21,142 nucleotides of DNA from UBA5486 sp036744795 (GCA_036744795.1 DAIOHK010000040.1:1-21142), one strand, 5' to 3'. Positions 8,091 through 15,828 are shown, counted from the stretch's first letter. The notes: generated by a model not told the origin, from the letters alone. Program-made: numbers and translations.

Positions 8091-9064
8091 TTAATTTAAA
8101 TACTTATCAAACCAATTAAACATCTCTTGATGCAATTCTTCATTAGCTAAATAAATAGATTATGATCAGAATTGTAGATTATTAATTTATAAGTTTTATT
8201 CAGCTCTTCCAACCTTTCTGCCAATTTTTCCGCCTGATTTACCCTAACATTCGAATCATACTTTCCATGTATAATTAATACCGGAGTATTAATCGCCTCC
8301 GGCCAATAGTAGGCAGAACGTTTTATATATTCTTCTTTTTTTTCCTCCGGAGTACCGCCAATCATATCTTCTAGTTCATCTTTCATCCCGTGATAAGATT
8401 CATTGTATGATTGAATAAGATCTGTAACACCACAATATACTACTGCTGCTTTTATATCTGCTCCCTCTTTTATTGCTAAATAGGTCATTAAACCGCCCCT
8501 CGAACCGCCACACATTACAATCTGATCCGCATGGGTAAAAGGTAAGCTCTTTGCTAAAGAAACAAGATGCAAAACATCATTAACATCTGTGCCCCCAAAT
8601 TCATCCTTTCCCTCTCCACCATCATTTCCTCGATACTGAGAAGCTATAACAACATACCCTTTTTCTGCTAATGTTGTTAAATAAGCAAATCCCTTTATAT
8701 CTATTTTCCCTATTTCTTTATGACCACCCCGGTTATATATAATTACCGGATACTTTCCTTCCTTTTTAGGTTTGACAATAAAACCAACAACTTTTAACCC
8801 ATCACTTAAGTATTCCATTCTGTAGTAATTATAATGTTTTTGAAGAAAGTCGAAACCTTTCTTGTAATTTTCCTGTTCCAATTCGTGTAATTTTTCCTCA
8901 ATATTTTTATCAAAATCATAATATTCGATTTTTACGATTTTCCCATTAGAATTTTCCAACATAGATAAATCCTGCCCTAAAAAGCCGCTCTCGGCTTGTG
9001 TTTTTATAGTAAAACAACCCGTACACAGGAAAAACAGCAAAACCATAAGTTTTATTTTGTTCAT
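8091..9064 (-). pseudogene. Alpha/beta hydrolase paralogue, C-terminus lost by frameshift
   Basis: A near-duplicate of the gene at 6880-7857, with the same signal peptide, GGSRGG nucleophile, HGKYD and NSDHN. The reading frame stops at 8147 (305 residues, ending SDHNLFI). The DNA beyond still encodes the family C-terminus (NEELHQEMFNWFDKYLN) in another frame down to a TAA at 8091-8093. Between the conserved AATCTA and the following Asn codon this copy has 11 nt where the intact copy has 15, so a 4-nt deletion caused the shift. All three catalytic residues precede the break, so a shortened enzyme could still be made from 8147-9064. Loss of the last helix makes full activity doubtful. Many differences elsewhere are conservative substitutions, suggesting both copies were once under selection. 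Confidence 0.8.
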
Positions 9065-9106
9065 TTTAATCCTCCAAATCTAATTCTTAATTTTAAAAAG
9101 ACTTCA

Positions 9107-9175
9107 TGAGAATTACTAGTGGGAAATCAATATATTGTGGTTTTAACCCTAATAATTGAACTATGTAATTCCCTA
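9107..9175 (+). repeat. Inverted-arm element, copy D
   Basis: Left arm TGAGAATTACTAG (9107-9119) and right arm CTATGTAATTCCCTA (9161-9175). The interior ATTGTGGTTTTAACCCTAAT and following bases align with copies B and C, which orients it on the plus strand although the nearest downstream gene in that direction is 480 bp away. On the minus strand it sits in the leader of the frameshifted hydrolase gene. Confidence 0.5.
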
Positions 9176-9203
9176 ATTTATTAATTCCATTAAACACCCT
9201 CCT
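9173..9203 (-). other. Strong SD with five-codon open frame abutting repeat D
   Basis: On the minus strand AGGAGGGTG (plus-strand 9195-9203) precedes ATG at 9190-9188, followed by GAA TTA ATA AAT and a TAG contributed by the edge of repeat D. It is either a leader minigene or the 5' end of a gene interrupted when the repeat arrived. Confidence 0.35.
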
Positions 9204-9657
9204 TTCTATGCTCGAAATTATTCATTACTTCATTTTTAATGTTTTCTCAGAGAGTTAAAAAATATTAAATCCTGTTATTAGCAAACAGCAGCTAAAGGTG
9301 GTAGTTTTACAAGACAAACGTTTGCACATTTTAGTATATTATTCCACTATTTATGTTAAAATTAATGGTTTTGTGGCAAAAACTGATGGGGTAATAAAAT
9401 TATTACTAAAACATATTTTGTATGTATTAATATATAATGGTAATTACTATTACTATACCATAATTTGCATAATTGTAAATACTTTTTATCTAATTAGTAA
9501 CTTTAGTCATTTTGATAACTTGTCTCATAATCTTATTTAGTTTAGCTTACAAGAAGTAGGTTACTAATAACTCCTGATTAGAATAGTAAATTTACTTCCA
9601 ACACATAATAAACCTGTGTTGTTTTTTATAGCCTATTGCTTAAATGGAGTGATTACT

Positions 9658-10386
9658 CTGAACGAAACGATCATTGTAATTGTTAGAGGGTTAATCGGTT
9701 TTTCCAGCCTTTTAATCTTTGCCCGGGTTCTTGGTAAACAACAGATCAGCCAACTTACTTTCTTTGATTATGTTTTAGGGATCACTATTGGTTCAATTGC
9801 GGCTACCCTTACTACTGACTTAACCAGTAGGGCATGGCTCCATTGGGTTGGCTTAATCACCTGGTCGGTTGTTGTTTTTTTACTCCAGGTCATCACCATT
9901 AAATCCAGGCAACTTTCAAAACATATTGATGGCGAACCGGTAATCGTTATTATGAATGGCCATATAATGAATGATGCCATGAAAAAAGCAAGATATCGGT
10001 TATCTGATCTTCTAGAACAACTCCGGAAAAAGGATGTTTTTGATTTAACTGAAGTAGAATTTGCAGTTTTAGAAACCAATGGACAATTATCAGTCTTGAA
10101 AAAATCCCAATACCAGCCCGTAACCCCTAATGATCTGCAGATACCTACTAAATACAAAGGGATGAGTACTGAGTTAATTTATGATGGGGAAATTATTAAA
10201 CAGAATCTCAAACAGCTTAATCTTGACCAGCAGTGGCTGAAAGAAGAATTGAAAAAACAGGGTGTTAATAGTCCCTCAGAAGTCTTTTTAGCCTCCTTAA
10301 ATACAGATGGCAACCTGTTTATTGATAAGTACGAAGATAATATAAAAACCCCAATCAATATTAGTGATTATCCCGGTCCAAATTAA
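9658..10386 (+). CDS. DUF421/YetF family membrane protein
   Basis: The conserved YetF block LGKQQISQLTFFDYVLGITIGSIA is present in near-consensus form. Membrane segments are at about residues 5-25, 40-58 and 64-84. A cytoplasmic domain follows with the YetF fold features GEPVIVIMNGHIM and DLLEQLRKKDVFDLTEVEFAVLE. Family members sit in the membrane of Firmicutes; YetF-type proteins have been linked to germination and stress, but their biochemistry is unresolved. I place the start at CTG 9658: GGAG (9646-9649) is 8 nt upstream and the family's N-terminus begins at this point. Upstream in-frame GTG codons at 9649 and 9616 lack a spaced ribosome binding site. The stop overlaps the SD of the next gene, so the pair is an operon. 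Confidence 0.82.
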   Translation: MNETIIVIVRGLIGFSSLLIFARVLGKQQISQLTFFDYVLGITIGSIAATLTTDLTSRAWLHWVGLITWSVVVFLLQVITIKSRQLSKHIDGEPVIVIMNGHIMNDAMKKARYRLSDLLEQLRKKDVFDLTEVEFAVLETNGQLSVLKKSQYQPVTPNDLQIPTKYKGMSTELIYDGEIIKQNLKQLNLDQQWLKEELKKQGVNSPSEVFLASLNTDGNLFIDKYEDNIKTPINISDYPGPN

Positions 10387-10399
10387 GGAGGGTTACATA

Positions 10400-10765
10400 T
10401 TGAGAAAATTCCTCTTTTACCTGGTTCCTAGTTTGATCTTAATACTCTCGGTTGCTATCATGATCGGGGGCCCCTATTTGAAAAATCCAAAAGGTGATGA
10501 TGAGAATGTAGCCGTCTATATTGAAAAAGTGATGGAGGATATAAAAAACGATCATTGGGAGGAAGCCAATGATAATCTGGAGAAGTTAAAATCCGCCTGG
10601 AAAAAGATTCTTCCCCGCATCCAATTTAGTATCGAAAGAGATGAGGCAATCGAGATCGATGTGAATTTAGCCCGCCTTAAAGGCTTGATCTTTGGCAAGG
10701 ATCAAGCCGCAGCTCTAGCCGAATTAAATGAAACAGCCGAAAGGTGGAAGAATCTTAGCGAATAA
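10400..10765 (+). CDS. DUF4363 family protein
   Basis: A 121-residue protein with one N-terminal membrane anchor (about 4-24), followed by an extracytoplasmic helical domain rich in acidic residues and tryptophan (KNDHWEEANDNLEKLKSAW). This matches the DUF4363 pattern often encoded next to YetF proteins in Firmicutes. The start is TTG 10400, with AAGGAGGG at 10385-10392 giving ideal spacing; an ATG at 10364 lies inside the upstream gene and has no such site. The SD overlaps the YetF stop codon. The function is unknown, but membership in a YetF-associated membrane complex is a reasonable inference. Confidence 0.8.
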   Translation: MRKFLFYLVPSLILILSVAIMIGGPYLKNPKGDDENVAVYIEKVMEDIKNDHWEEANDNLEKLKSAWKKILPRIQFSIERDEAIEIDVNLARLKGLIFGKDQAAALAELNETAERWKNLSE

Positions 10766-10864
10766 GAAGATAAAGAATCCCGAACTTTACTATAAATTAC
10801 CCCTTGTGTACATGCTGGCGAATAATAAATAAGATAAAAAAAGAAAGATACTAAAAAAGGTACC

Positions 10865-10893
10865 TTCCCTGCACATGAATCATCAGTTATAAT
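10865..10893 (+). promoter_or_regulatory. Candidate promoter immediately before repeat E
   Basis: A perfect TATAAT at 10888-10893, with a weak TTCCCT (10865-10870) 17 nt upstream. Predicted start is about 10900, at the left arm of repeat E. Confidence 0.4.
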
Positions 10894-10899
10894 TGTAAT

Positions 10900-11007
10900 T
10901 TAAGGAATGCATTAATTAATATAAAGTGAAACAAAAAATCTCAAAATTCCCCCTGCAAAAACGGTGACATTTTGCATGAATTGAGGAAGTTACATAATTC
11001 CCCTTAA
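10900..11007 (+). repeat. Inverted-arm leader element, copy E
   Basis: Left arm TTAAGGAATGCATTAA (10900-10915) and right arm TTACATAATTCCCCTTAA (10990-11007). The interior is unlike copies B-D but itself folds: TGCAAAA and TTTTGCA around ACGGTGACA, flanked by CTCAAAATTC and GAATTGAG. A second left-arm-like GAGGAAGTTAC directly abuts the right arm. It is upstream of the phosphodiesterase gene. Confidence 0.4.
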
Positions 11008-11032
11008 CTTGTCTTTGTCCAAAATATATAGA
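11004..11032 (+). promoter_or_regulatory. Candidate promoter for the phosphodiesterase gene
   Basis: TTAACT (11004-11009), 17 nt, TATAGA (11027-11032). Each box matches 4 of 6 consensus bases. The -35 box overlaps the outer end of repeat E. Confidence 0.4.
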
Positions 11033-11076
11033 GTTTAACTTTTAATCATAAACCTAATCAAGGAGCGGTTTCCAGA

Positions 11077-11634
11077 ATGAAAATCGGCATCATTAGTGAT
11101 ACTCATGGTTCTATTTCTGCCTGGCAGAAAGCTTATCAGAATTTTTTACATGAAACAGAGCTCATCATTCATTGCGGGGATATTCTCTATCACGGGCCGC
11201 GTAATCCTTTACCCAAAGGGTATGAGCCCAAGCGGCTTGCTGAAGCATTAAATTCCTTATCAAAGCCCCTCATTTTCGTCCGCGGCAACTGTGACTCCGA
11301 AGTTGACCAGATGGTTTTAGAATACCCGCTGGATTCTACTTCTTCCCAGATTATCACCCCGGAACTTAAGATCCTGGTTCATCATGGGCACCACTCATTA
11401 CCGGAAACACAACGGAGAAAAATAGCAGCTACTTATGATCTGGTAATCACTGGGCACACCCATTTACCCGGGATAAAAAAAGAAGAGGATTTACTCTTCT
11501 TAAACCCGGGTAGTCCTTCCTTACCCAAAAACCAGGAACAAACACCAACGATTGCTATTCTTGAAACTGAGAATAAAGAGATCTTAATTTGGAATATTGA
11601 AAATGGGAAACAGGTTAGTCGGGAAATTATATAA
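11077..11634 (+). CDS. yfcE: YfcE-type metallophosphoesterase
   Basis: A 185-residue calcineurin-like phosphoesterase of the YfcE/MJ0936 group. Metal-binding motifs are in canonical order: SDTHGS (residues 7-12), HCGDI (33-37), RGNCD (near 70), HHGH (near 105) and TGHTH (near 126). It ends with LNPGSPSLP, another family hallmark. Homologues hydrolyse phosphodiesters with Mn2+; the physiological substrate is uncertain. The start ATG follows AAGGAG by about 12 nt, rather long. The gene stands alone and is convergent with the transporter operon. Confidence 0.9.
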   Translation: MKIGIISDTHGSISAWQKAYQNFLHETELIIHCGDILYHGPRNPLPKGYEPKRLAEALNSLSKPLIFVRGNCDSEVDQMVLEYPLDSTSSQIITPELKILVHHGHHSLPETQRRKIAATYDLVITGHTHLPGIKKEEDLLFLNPGSPSLPKNQEQTPTIAILETENKEILIWNIENGKQVSREII

Positions 11635-11759
11635 GACCAAATGAAGCTCGTTGTCTCTTCCCCTACAACTAAGAAAGTCTGATAAGAAATACAATCTCAT
11701 TCAATTTGTGCTTTTTATAAGCTCACCGAAAGCCAGTTCCACATTTTTTCATTTAAAAC

Positions 11760-12944
11760 TTAAGACTTTCTTAATAAGCCAGTTAAGATAGAAGTCCGCA
11801 CAATAATCCCCAGCAATTTATTCTCATCATTAACAACTACCATCGGATATTTAGTCTTAACACCCTTATCGAGCAGTTCTTCGATATAAACATCTTCTTT
11901 AATAGTATAATAATCTTGTTTTAAGATTTCTGCTAAAGAAGATTCTCCTTTCTTAGCTGCTTTAATACAATCATCAATCGTAACAATCCCTTTTATTTTT
12001 CTCTGCTTATCTACCACAAAAACACTGGAGATACCATTGGCTTGCATCTCCCGGATTGCTACTCTAACCCCGTCTTTTAATGAAACCAGGGCATTGGCCC
12101 GTTGCATAATATCTTTAGCTTGCACGACCTTAGTACGATCAATATCCTTCACAAAATCCTCTATATACTCATTAGATGGATTATTTAAGATTTCTTCCGG
12201 GGTGCCTATCTGTACAATGGAACCACCCCTCATCACCGCGACTCGATCCCCTAATTTGAAAGCTTCATTAATATCATGCGTGATAAAAACAATCGTCTTC
12301 TTTAATTTAGATTGTAAATCTAATAATTCAGACTGCATATCCCTTCTGATCAGAGGATCAAGGGCACTAAAAGGCTCATCCATCAGTAGGATGTCAGGAT
12401 CATTAGCAAGTGCTCTGGCCAGTCCTACCCTTTGTTGCATACCCCCACTAAGCTCATGGGGCATCTTATCCTCCCATCCCTTAAGCCCCACTTCTTTAAT
12501 GGCTTTAAGCGCAATTTCCCGTCTTTCCTGCTTATCAATTTTCTTGATTTCTAAACCATACTCCACATTGCCTAAGACTGTTCTATGTGTAAATAGGCCA
12601 AACTGTTGAAACACCATCGCAATCTTTTCTTGCCTAAATTTTCTTAGTTGGTCTTGGTCATAAGCAACAATATTTTCGCCATCAACTATTATCTCCCCTG
12701 AAGTTGGCTGATTTAAAAGATTCAGGCATCTGATTAAAGTTGATTTTCCACTCCCAGAAAGGCCGATGATTACAAAGATCTCCCCCTCATTCACAGAGAA
12801 AGACACATTATTTATACCAATTGTTTGTCCGGTTTTTTCCATTATCTGTTTTTTAGTCCAGCCTTTTCTTAACCTTTCCAAGGCTAACTTAGGCCTGGGG
12901 CCAAAAATTTTCGTCAAATTTTTCACAATAATTTTTTCCGACAT
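11760..12944 (-). CDS. opuAA: Glycine betaine/choline-type ABC transporter ATP-binding protein with CBS domains
   Basis: The cytoplasmic ATPase of an OpuA/ProU-type osmolyte importer. Walker A GLSGSGKST (61-69), signature LSGGMQQR (165-172), Walker B ILLMDEP (185-191) and the switch histidine in VFITHD. The N-terminal segment ALERLRKGWTKKQI is the family hallmark. The C-terminal ~120 residues form two CBS domains (AKDIM..., VTIDD...), which in OpuA sense ionic strength and, in some members, c-di-AMP. The start is ATG 12944, preceded by AAGGTGGTGAG; an ATG 66 nt further upstream would lie inside the previous gene and lacks a binding site. It is 19 nt downstream of the permease gene, in one operon. 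Confidence 0.9.
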   Translation of the reverse strand: MSEKIIVKNLTKIFGPRPKLALERLRKGWTKKQIMEKTGQTIGINNVSFSVNEGEIFVIIGLSGSGKSTLIRCLNLLNQPTSGEIIVDGENIVAYDQDQLRKFRQEKIAMVFQQFGLFTHRTVLGNVEYGLEIKKIDKQERREIALKAIKEVGLKGWEDKMPHELSGGMQQRVGLARALANDPDILLMDEPFSALDPLIRRDMQSELLDLQSKLKKTIVFITHDINEAFKLGDRVAVMRGGSIVQIGTPEEILNNPSNEYIEDFVKDIDRTKVVQAKDIMQRANALVSLKDGVRVAIREMQANGISSVFVVDKQRKIKGIVTIDDCIKAAKKGESSLAEILKQDYYTIKEDVYIEELLDKGVKTKYPMVVVNDENKLLGIIVRTSILTGLLRKS

Positions 12945-12963
12945 ATAGCTCACCACCTTCAAA

Positions 12964-14856
12964 TTAATTATTCTCTTGCGAATTCGAAATTCTTTGCGTA
13001 ATCCGGTCAATTATGATCGCCAGGAAAACAATACTGATCCCGGAATCAAAGCCCATTGCAATATCAGTCCGGTTAATCGCAATCAGCACATTTTCTCCCA
13101 GGCCCTTTGCCCCAATCATTGAAGAGATTACAACCATCGACATTGCAGCCATTGTGGTCTGGTTAATCCCAGCCATAATAGTTGACATTGCCTGGGGTAA
13201 TTCCACTTTAGTCAGAACCTGCCAAGTAGATGAGCCATAGGAATAGGCCGCTTCCCTCATCTCGGTTGGTACTCTTCTAATCCCTAAATTAGTCAATCTG
13301 ATACATGGCGGCATTGAATATATAATCGTAGAAAAGACAGCTGGAACAGTACCTAAGCCAAAAAAGATCATTGCCGGAATCAGATAAACAAAGCTCGGCA
13401 TAGTCTGAGCCCCATCTAATAAAGGTTTCATAAAAGCCTCTACTTTATTGTTATACGCCATGTAAATCCCGATCGGAATTCCAATGATAATCGAGATGAT
13501 AACTCCGGTCAGAACTATAGAAAGAGTAAGAATCATCTCATTCCAAAGCCCCAGTGCTCCAATAATAAAGGTCATCAAAGCATATCCAAGGCCCGCTTTC
13601 CAATGGACCATTTTCCATCCAAGTAAAAAGATAAGAATAATAAAAATAAACCAGGGAATAAAGGAAAGTATACTTCTAATCCAAGTAACAATCCATTTTA
13701 CACCTGTAGCCAACCAGTCAAAAAAACCTTGAAAATGCTCGGTTAACCAATCCACTAATTTTTCAACATAGATTCCAAGCTTAATATTGATGGCTTCAGG
13801 AAATTTATTTATATCCATTTTAGACTGAACTTGCTCAGTACCCAATGTCGCTTTTATCTGGTTGGCCACTTCTTTGGGAACCCAGGAGGTCCAAAGATCT
13901 TCATATTCCTTAAAAAACCAGTCTACCGTCTTATCCATATCCGCCCCATGCTCCTGCATATAAGCAAGGAACTCACTATTCAATTTCGTGCTAGTTTTAT
14001 AGTTTTTCAGAAATGCTACTACATCCGGTGCTTTTTCTACCATTGCTTTGTTAACCGCTACAGTTACTTTGACACCCGGAAACTCACAGGCATATCCTGC
14101 TTCCCATTTTTCCTGAGCATAAGGTTCATCTTCAAGTAGAGTCAGATCATACTTCCCTGTTATCCAGGTAGGGTCCCAATAATATCCCACCCAAGGTTCT
14201 CCTTTTTCATAGGCAGAAACAATCGAAGTATTAAGAGAAGTATCAGAGCCAGGATTGAAATAATCATACTCTTCCTGTAAATCATAAGTTCCCATCTTTG
14301 TACGGAGAATCTCATCCGCCACCCAGTTAGGAGGAGCACCATAGATCCTGCCCTGGGAGGGATTATCAGGATCTTTAAACACCTGCCAAAACTTTGGTAG
14401 ATCCTTAATTGATTTTAAGCCTGGTGCAGAAGGTTCAATCCCCCGCTCTTTATCTCCTTTAATCACATAGGTAGGAACATATAAACCTTGAGCATTATCA
14501 TCATAATTAACCGATAATTCTAAAATTTCCCCCTTAGCAATCCCAGGCTGGTAAACATCAATAATATTATCAGTCCATGCTTCCATACAGATATCAATAT
14601 CGCCTTGTCGCAGCCCTTTGATTACAATTGGTGAAGAACCAGTCAAAACATCAGTTTTATAGCCATATCCATTCTCTATAATAACAGCAGCAATCTCATT
14701 ATGAATCCTAATACTATCCCAACCAGCATCAGCAAAAATCAGTTTTGGTTTTTCGCCAGTTTTAGCTGCCACAGGCATTCCAAATGTAGATTGTAATAAT
14801 AATATCGCTAATATAAATAAGATAACAAACTTCTTCTCTAAGATTCGAATAATCAA
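12964..14856 (-). CDS. Betaine-type substrate-binding protein fused to ABC permease (binding domain first)
   Basis: A 630-residue single chain. Residues 1-32 are a signal peptide or anchor. Residues about 36-350 form an OpuAC/ProX-like binding domain (FADAGWDSIR, CMEAWTDN, GYYWDPTW), rich in the tryptophans that bind quaternary amines. After a hydrophobic segment near 395-415, a ProW-type permease follows with at least five further membrane helices. Its EAA-loop region reads VPTEMREAAYSYGSSTWQV. In the well-known OpuABC fusion the order is permease then binding domain; here it is reversed. The likely start is TTG 14856, 3 nt after AAGGAG, a short spacing. It pairs with the downstream ATPase to make a complete importer. 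The ligand could be glycine betaine, choline or proline betaine. Confidence 0.85.
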   Translation of the reverse strand: MIIRILEKKFVILFILAILLLQSTFGMPVAAKTGEKPKLIFADAGWDSIRIHNEIAAVIIENGYGYKTDVLTGSSPIVIKGLRQGDIDICMEAWTDNIIDVYQPGIAKGEILELSVNYDDNAQGLYVPTYVIKGDKERGIEPSAPGLKSIKDLPKFWQVFKDPDNPSQGRIYGAPPNWVADEILRTKMGTYDLQEEYDYFNPGSDTSLNTSIVSAYEKGEPWVGYYWDPTWITGKYDLTLLEDEPYAQEKWEAGYACEFPGVKVTVAVNKAMVEKAPDVVAFLKNYKTSTKLNSEFLAYMQEHGADMDKTVDWFFKEYEDLWTSWVPKEVANQIKATLGTEQVQSKMDINKFPEAINIKLGIYVEKLVDWLTEHFQGFFDWLATGVKWIVTWIRSILSFIPWFIFIILIFLLGWKMVHWKAGLGYALMTFIIGALGLWNEMILTLSIVLTGVIISIIIGIPIGIYMAYNNKVEAFMKPLLDGAQTMPSFVYLIPAMIFFGLGTVPAVFSTIIYSMPPCIRLTNLGIRRVPTEMREAAYSYGSSTWQVLTKVELPQAMSTIMAGINQTTMAAMSMVVISSMIGAKGLGENVLIAINRTDIAMGFDSGISIVFLAIIIDRITQRISNSQENN

Positions 14857-14882
14857 GCACTCCTTTTCTTTTCATCTTTAAA

Positions 14883-14936
14883 TTTAGAATTACATAATTG
14901 ATTTAAGATTTATTTCAAAATAGTGATAGCCTCATT
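14883..14936 (-). repeat. Inverted-arm leader element, copy G (degenerate)
   Basis: On the minus strand the right arm CAATTATGTAATTCTAAA (plus-strand 14883-14900) is well kept, preceded by an interior like that of copy C (AATCTTAAAT shared with a small gap). The left arm is decayed to GAGGCTAT. It lies in the leader of the transporter operon, 26 bp before the start codon. Confidence 0.35.
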
Positions 14937-14992
14937 AAGGATCGCCCAATCTCTACATTTTAAGTTAAATAAACCTTAAGTCTCCTTCATCC

Positions 14993-15001
14993 GTTATAAC
15001 A
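14993..15001 (-). promoter_or_regulatory. Possible extended -10 promoter for the transporter operon
   Basis: TGTTATAAC on the minus strand fits the TGnTATAAT extended -10 pattern with one mismatch. No clear -35 box is present. The resulting leader would be about 130 nt and include repeat G. Confidence 0.3.
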
Positions 15002-15074
15002 GCAATCGTCTTCTCCTAAATGAATCCTGTAACACCTTCCCATTTTACCCAATAAATAGCTGGGCTTAATGTGC

Positions 15075-15107
15075 AAAAAATCACTTACTACATGCAAGTG
15101 ATTTTTT
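15075..15107 (-). terminator. Intrinsic terminator (bidirectional)
   Basis: A 12-bp perfect stem AAAAAATCACTT (15075-15086) and AAGTGATTTTTT (15096-15107) with a 9-nt loop, giving a T-run on both strands. On the minus strand it follows the TetR gene and insulates the transporter operon. Confidence 0.8.
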
Positions 15108-15276
15108 TAATTTTGATGAGTTTATATACACTCATCTTATTGCATTTGATTACTATACCATAAATCGCTGCGTTTTTCAAATAACTTACTTTTTTAACCA
15201 TCCATGTTGATCTATTCCAAGGATATTGTTTGTATTTTACTTGATTACATTACAAATTCCAACCGCCGGATAACTC

Positions 15277-15828
15277 TTATTCCTTAATATATTTATCAAT
15301 AATAAATTTCAGGCATTCCTGGGTTATCGGATGAAAATCAATGCTATATTCAAAGGGTGAAGCCTTCATCCCTTCTCTAGCCCATTGAGTAATACAGCCA
15401 ACCACTGCGTTAGAGAAATAATTAGCAATTATCTTCATATCTTCCGGTGCCATCCTCCGCATTCCTAGTATTTCTATGATTCGATTTATAATCGCCTCAT
15501 AGATAATTTCAAATAAATGTTCGCGAAGGTTGTTTTGCGCATCTGAAGTAAGAGCTGCCACATAAAAATCCTTATTCTCATACAAACGCTCAATCAGCTC
15601 ATCAATAATAGTATTATTTTGGTCTAAATCTCTAAGATTCGCGAATTCTTGATCAAAAATCCAACAGACCAGTTCCTGTTTATCTTTGAAATGATAATAA
15701 AATGTTTTCCGGTTAAGTCCACAGGCTCTAACAATATCCTGAACGCTTATTTTGTCAAGATGAGTCTTGAGCATCAGTTCTTTAAGCTTTTCCGCGATTA
15801 GCTGTTTAGTAAGTTCGGGTTTTGCCAC
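15277..15828 (-). CDS. TetR family transcriptional regulator
   Basis: 183 residues. The N-terminal helix-turn-helix (about 8-50) reads ISVQDIVRACGLNRKTFYYHFKDK..., the TetR/AcrR recognition-helix pattern, and is followed by an all-helical ligand or dimer domain resembling the DhaS/TetR_C group. The start is GTG 15828, with GAGGTGATC 5 nt upstream. It is divergent from the calcium ATPase across a 335-bp region containing tandem hairpins, so regulation of its own promoter or of the ATPase is plausible, but no clear short palindromic operator was recognised. The ligand is unknown. Confidence 0.88.
   Translation of the reverse strand: MAKPELTKQLIAEKLKELMLKTHLDKISVQDIVRACGLNRKTFYYHFKDKQELVCWIFDQEFANLRDLDQNNTIIDELIERLYENKDFYVAALTSDAQNNLREHLFEIIYEAIINRIIEILGMRRMAPEDMKIIANYFSNAVVGCITQWAREGMKASPFEYSIDFHPITQECLKFIIDKYIKE

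Larger units (their letters stand above)
9065..9657. other. AT-rich intergenic region with repeat D and a stranded ribosome binding site
   Basis: It holds the duplicated hydrolase leader (9065-9104), repeat copy D (9107-9175), and on the minus strand a strong SD plus ATG (9188-9203) opening a frame of only five codons. Further right is an AT-rich stretch with a hairpin ATGGTA/TACCAT (9437-9461). An 80-codon plus-strand frame at 9298-9540 has low-complexity composition and no convincing start, and I do not call it. No clear promoter for the YetF gene was found. Confidence 0.5.
10766..11076 (+). other. Intergenic region with repeat E and two candidate promoters
   Basis: After the DUF4363 stop there is no strong terminator. 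AAGGTACCTT (10858-10867) is a short palindrome without a T-run. The rest is occupied by a -10 box at 10888-10893, repeat E and the promoter at 11004-11032 leading to the phosphodiesterase gene. Confidence 0.5.
14857..15276 (-). other. Intergenic region upstream of the transporter operon
   Basis: Read on the minus strand it contains, in order: a GATGAGT/ACTCATC hairpin (15115-15136), a strong terminator for the TetR gene (15075-15107), an extended -10 box TGTTATAAC (14993-15001) and repeat copy G just before the transporter start. Between 15137 and 15276 I see only AT-rich sequence, including a 15-mer also found at 9449-9463. Confidence 0.5.

Noticed and set aside
9298..9540. 80-codon plus-strand open frame
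   Set aside because: It begins at GTG without a spaced ribosome binding site, is dominated by I, Y, N and L as expected for AT-rich DNA, and resembles no family I know.
11671..11772. Perfect 10-bp inverted repeat AAGAAAGTCT/AGACTTTCTT between convergent genes
   Set aside because: The arms are 82 bp apart, one lies in coding sequence, and there is no T-run; a chance match is likely.
12037..12609. 190-codon plus-strand frame over the transporter ATPase gene
   Set aside because: It is the antisense of conserved Walker and signature motifs, with no ribosome binding site and serine/leucine-rich shadow composition.
15115..15136. GATGAGT/ACTCATC hairpin as a terminator
   Set aside because: No T-run follows on either strand; the strong terminator at 15075-15107 is adjacent.
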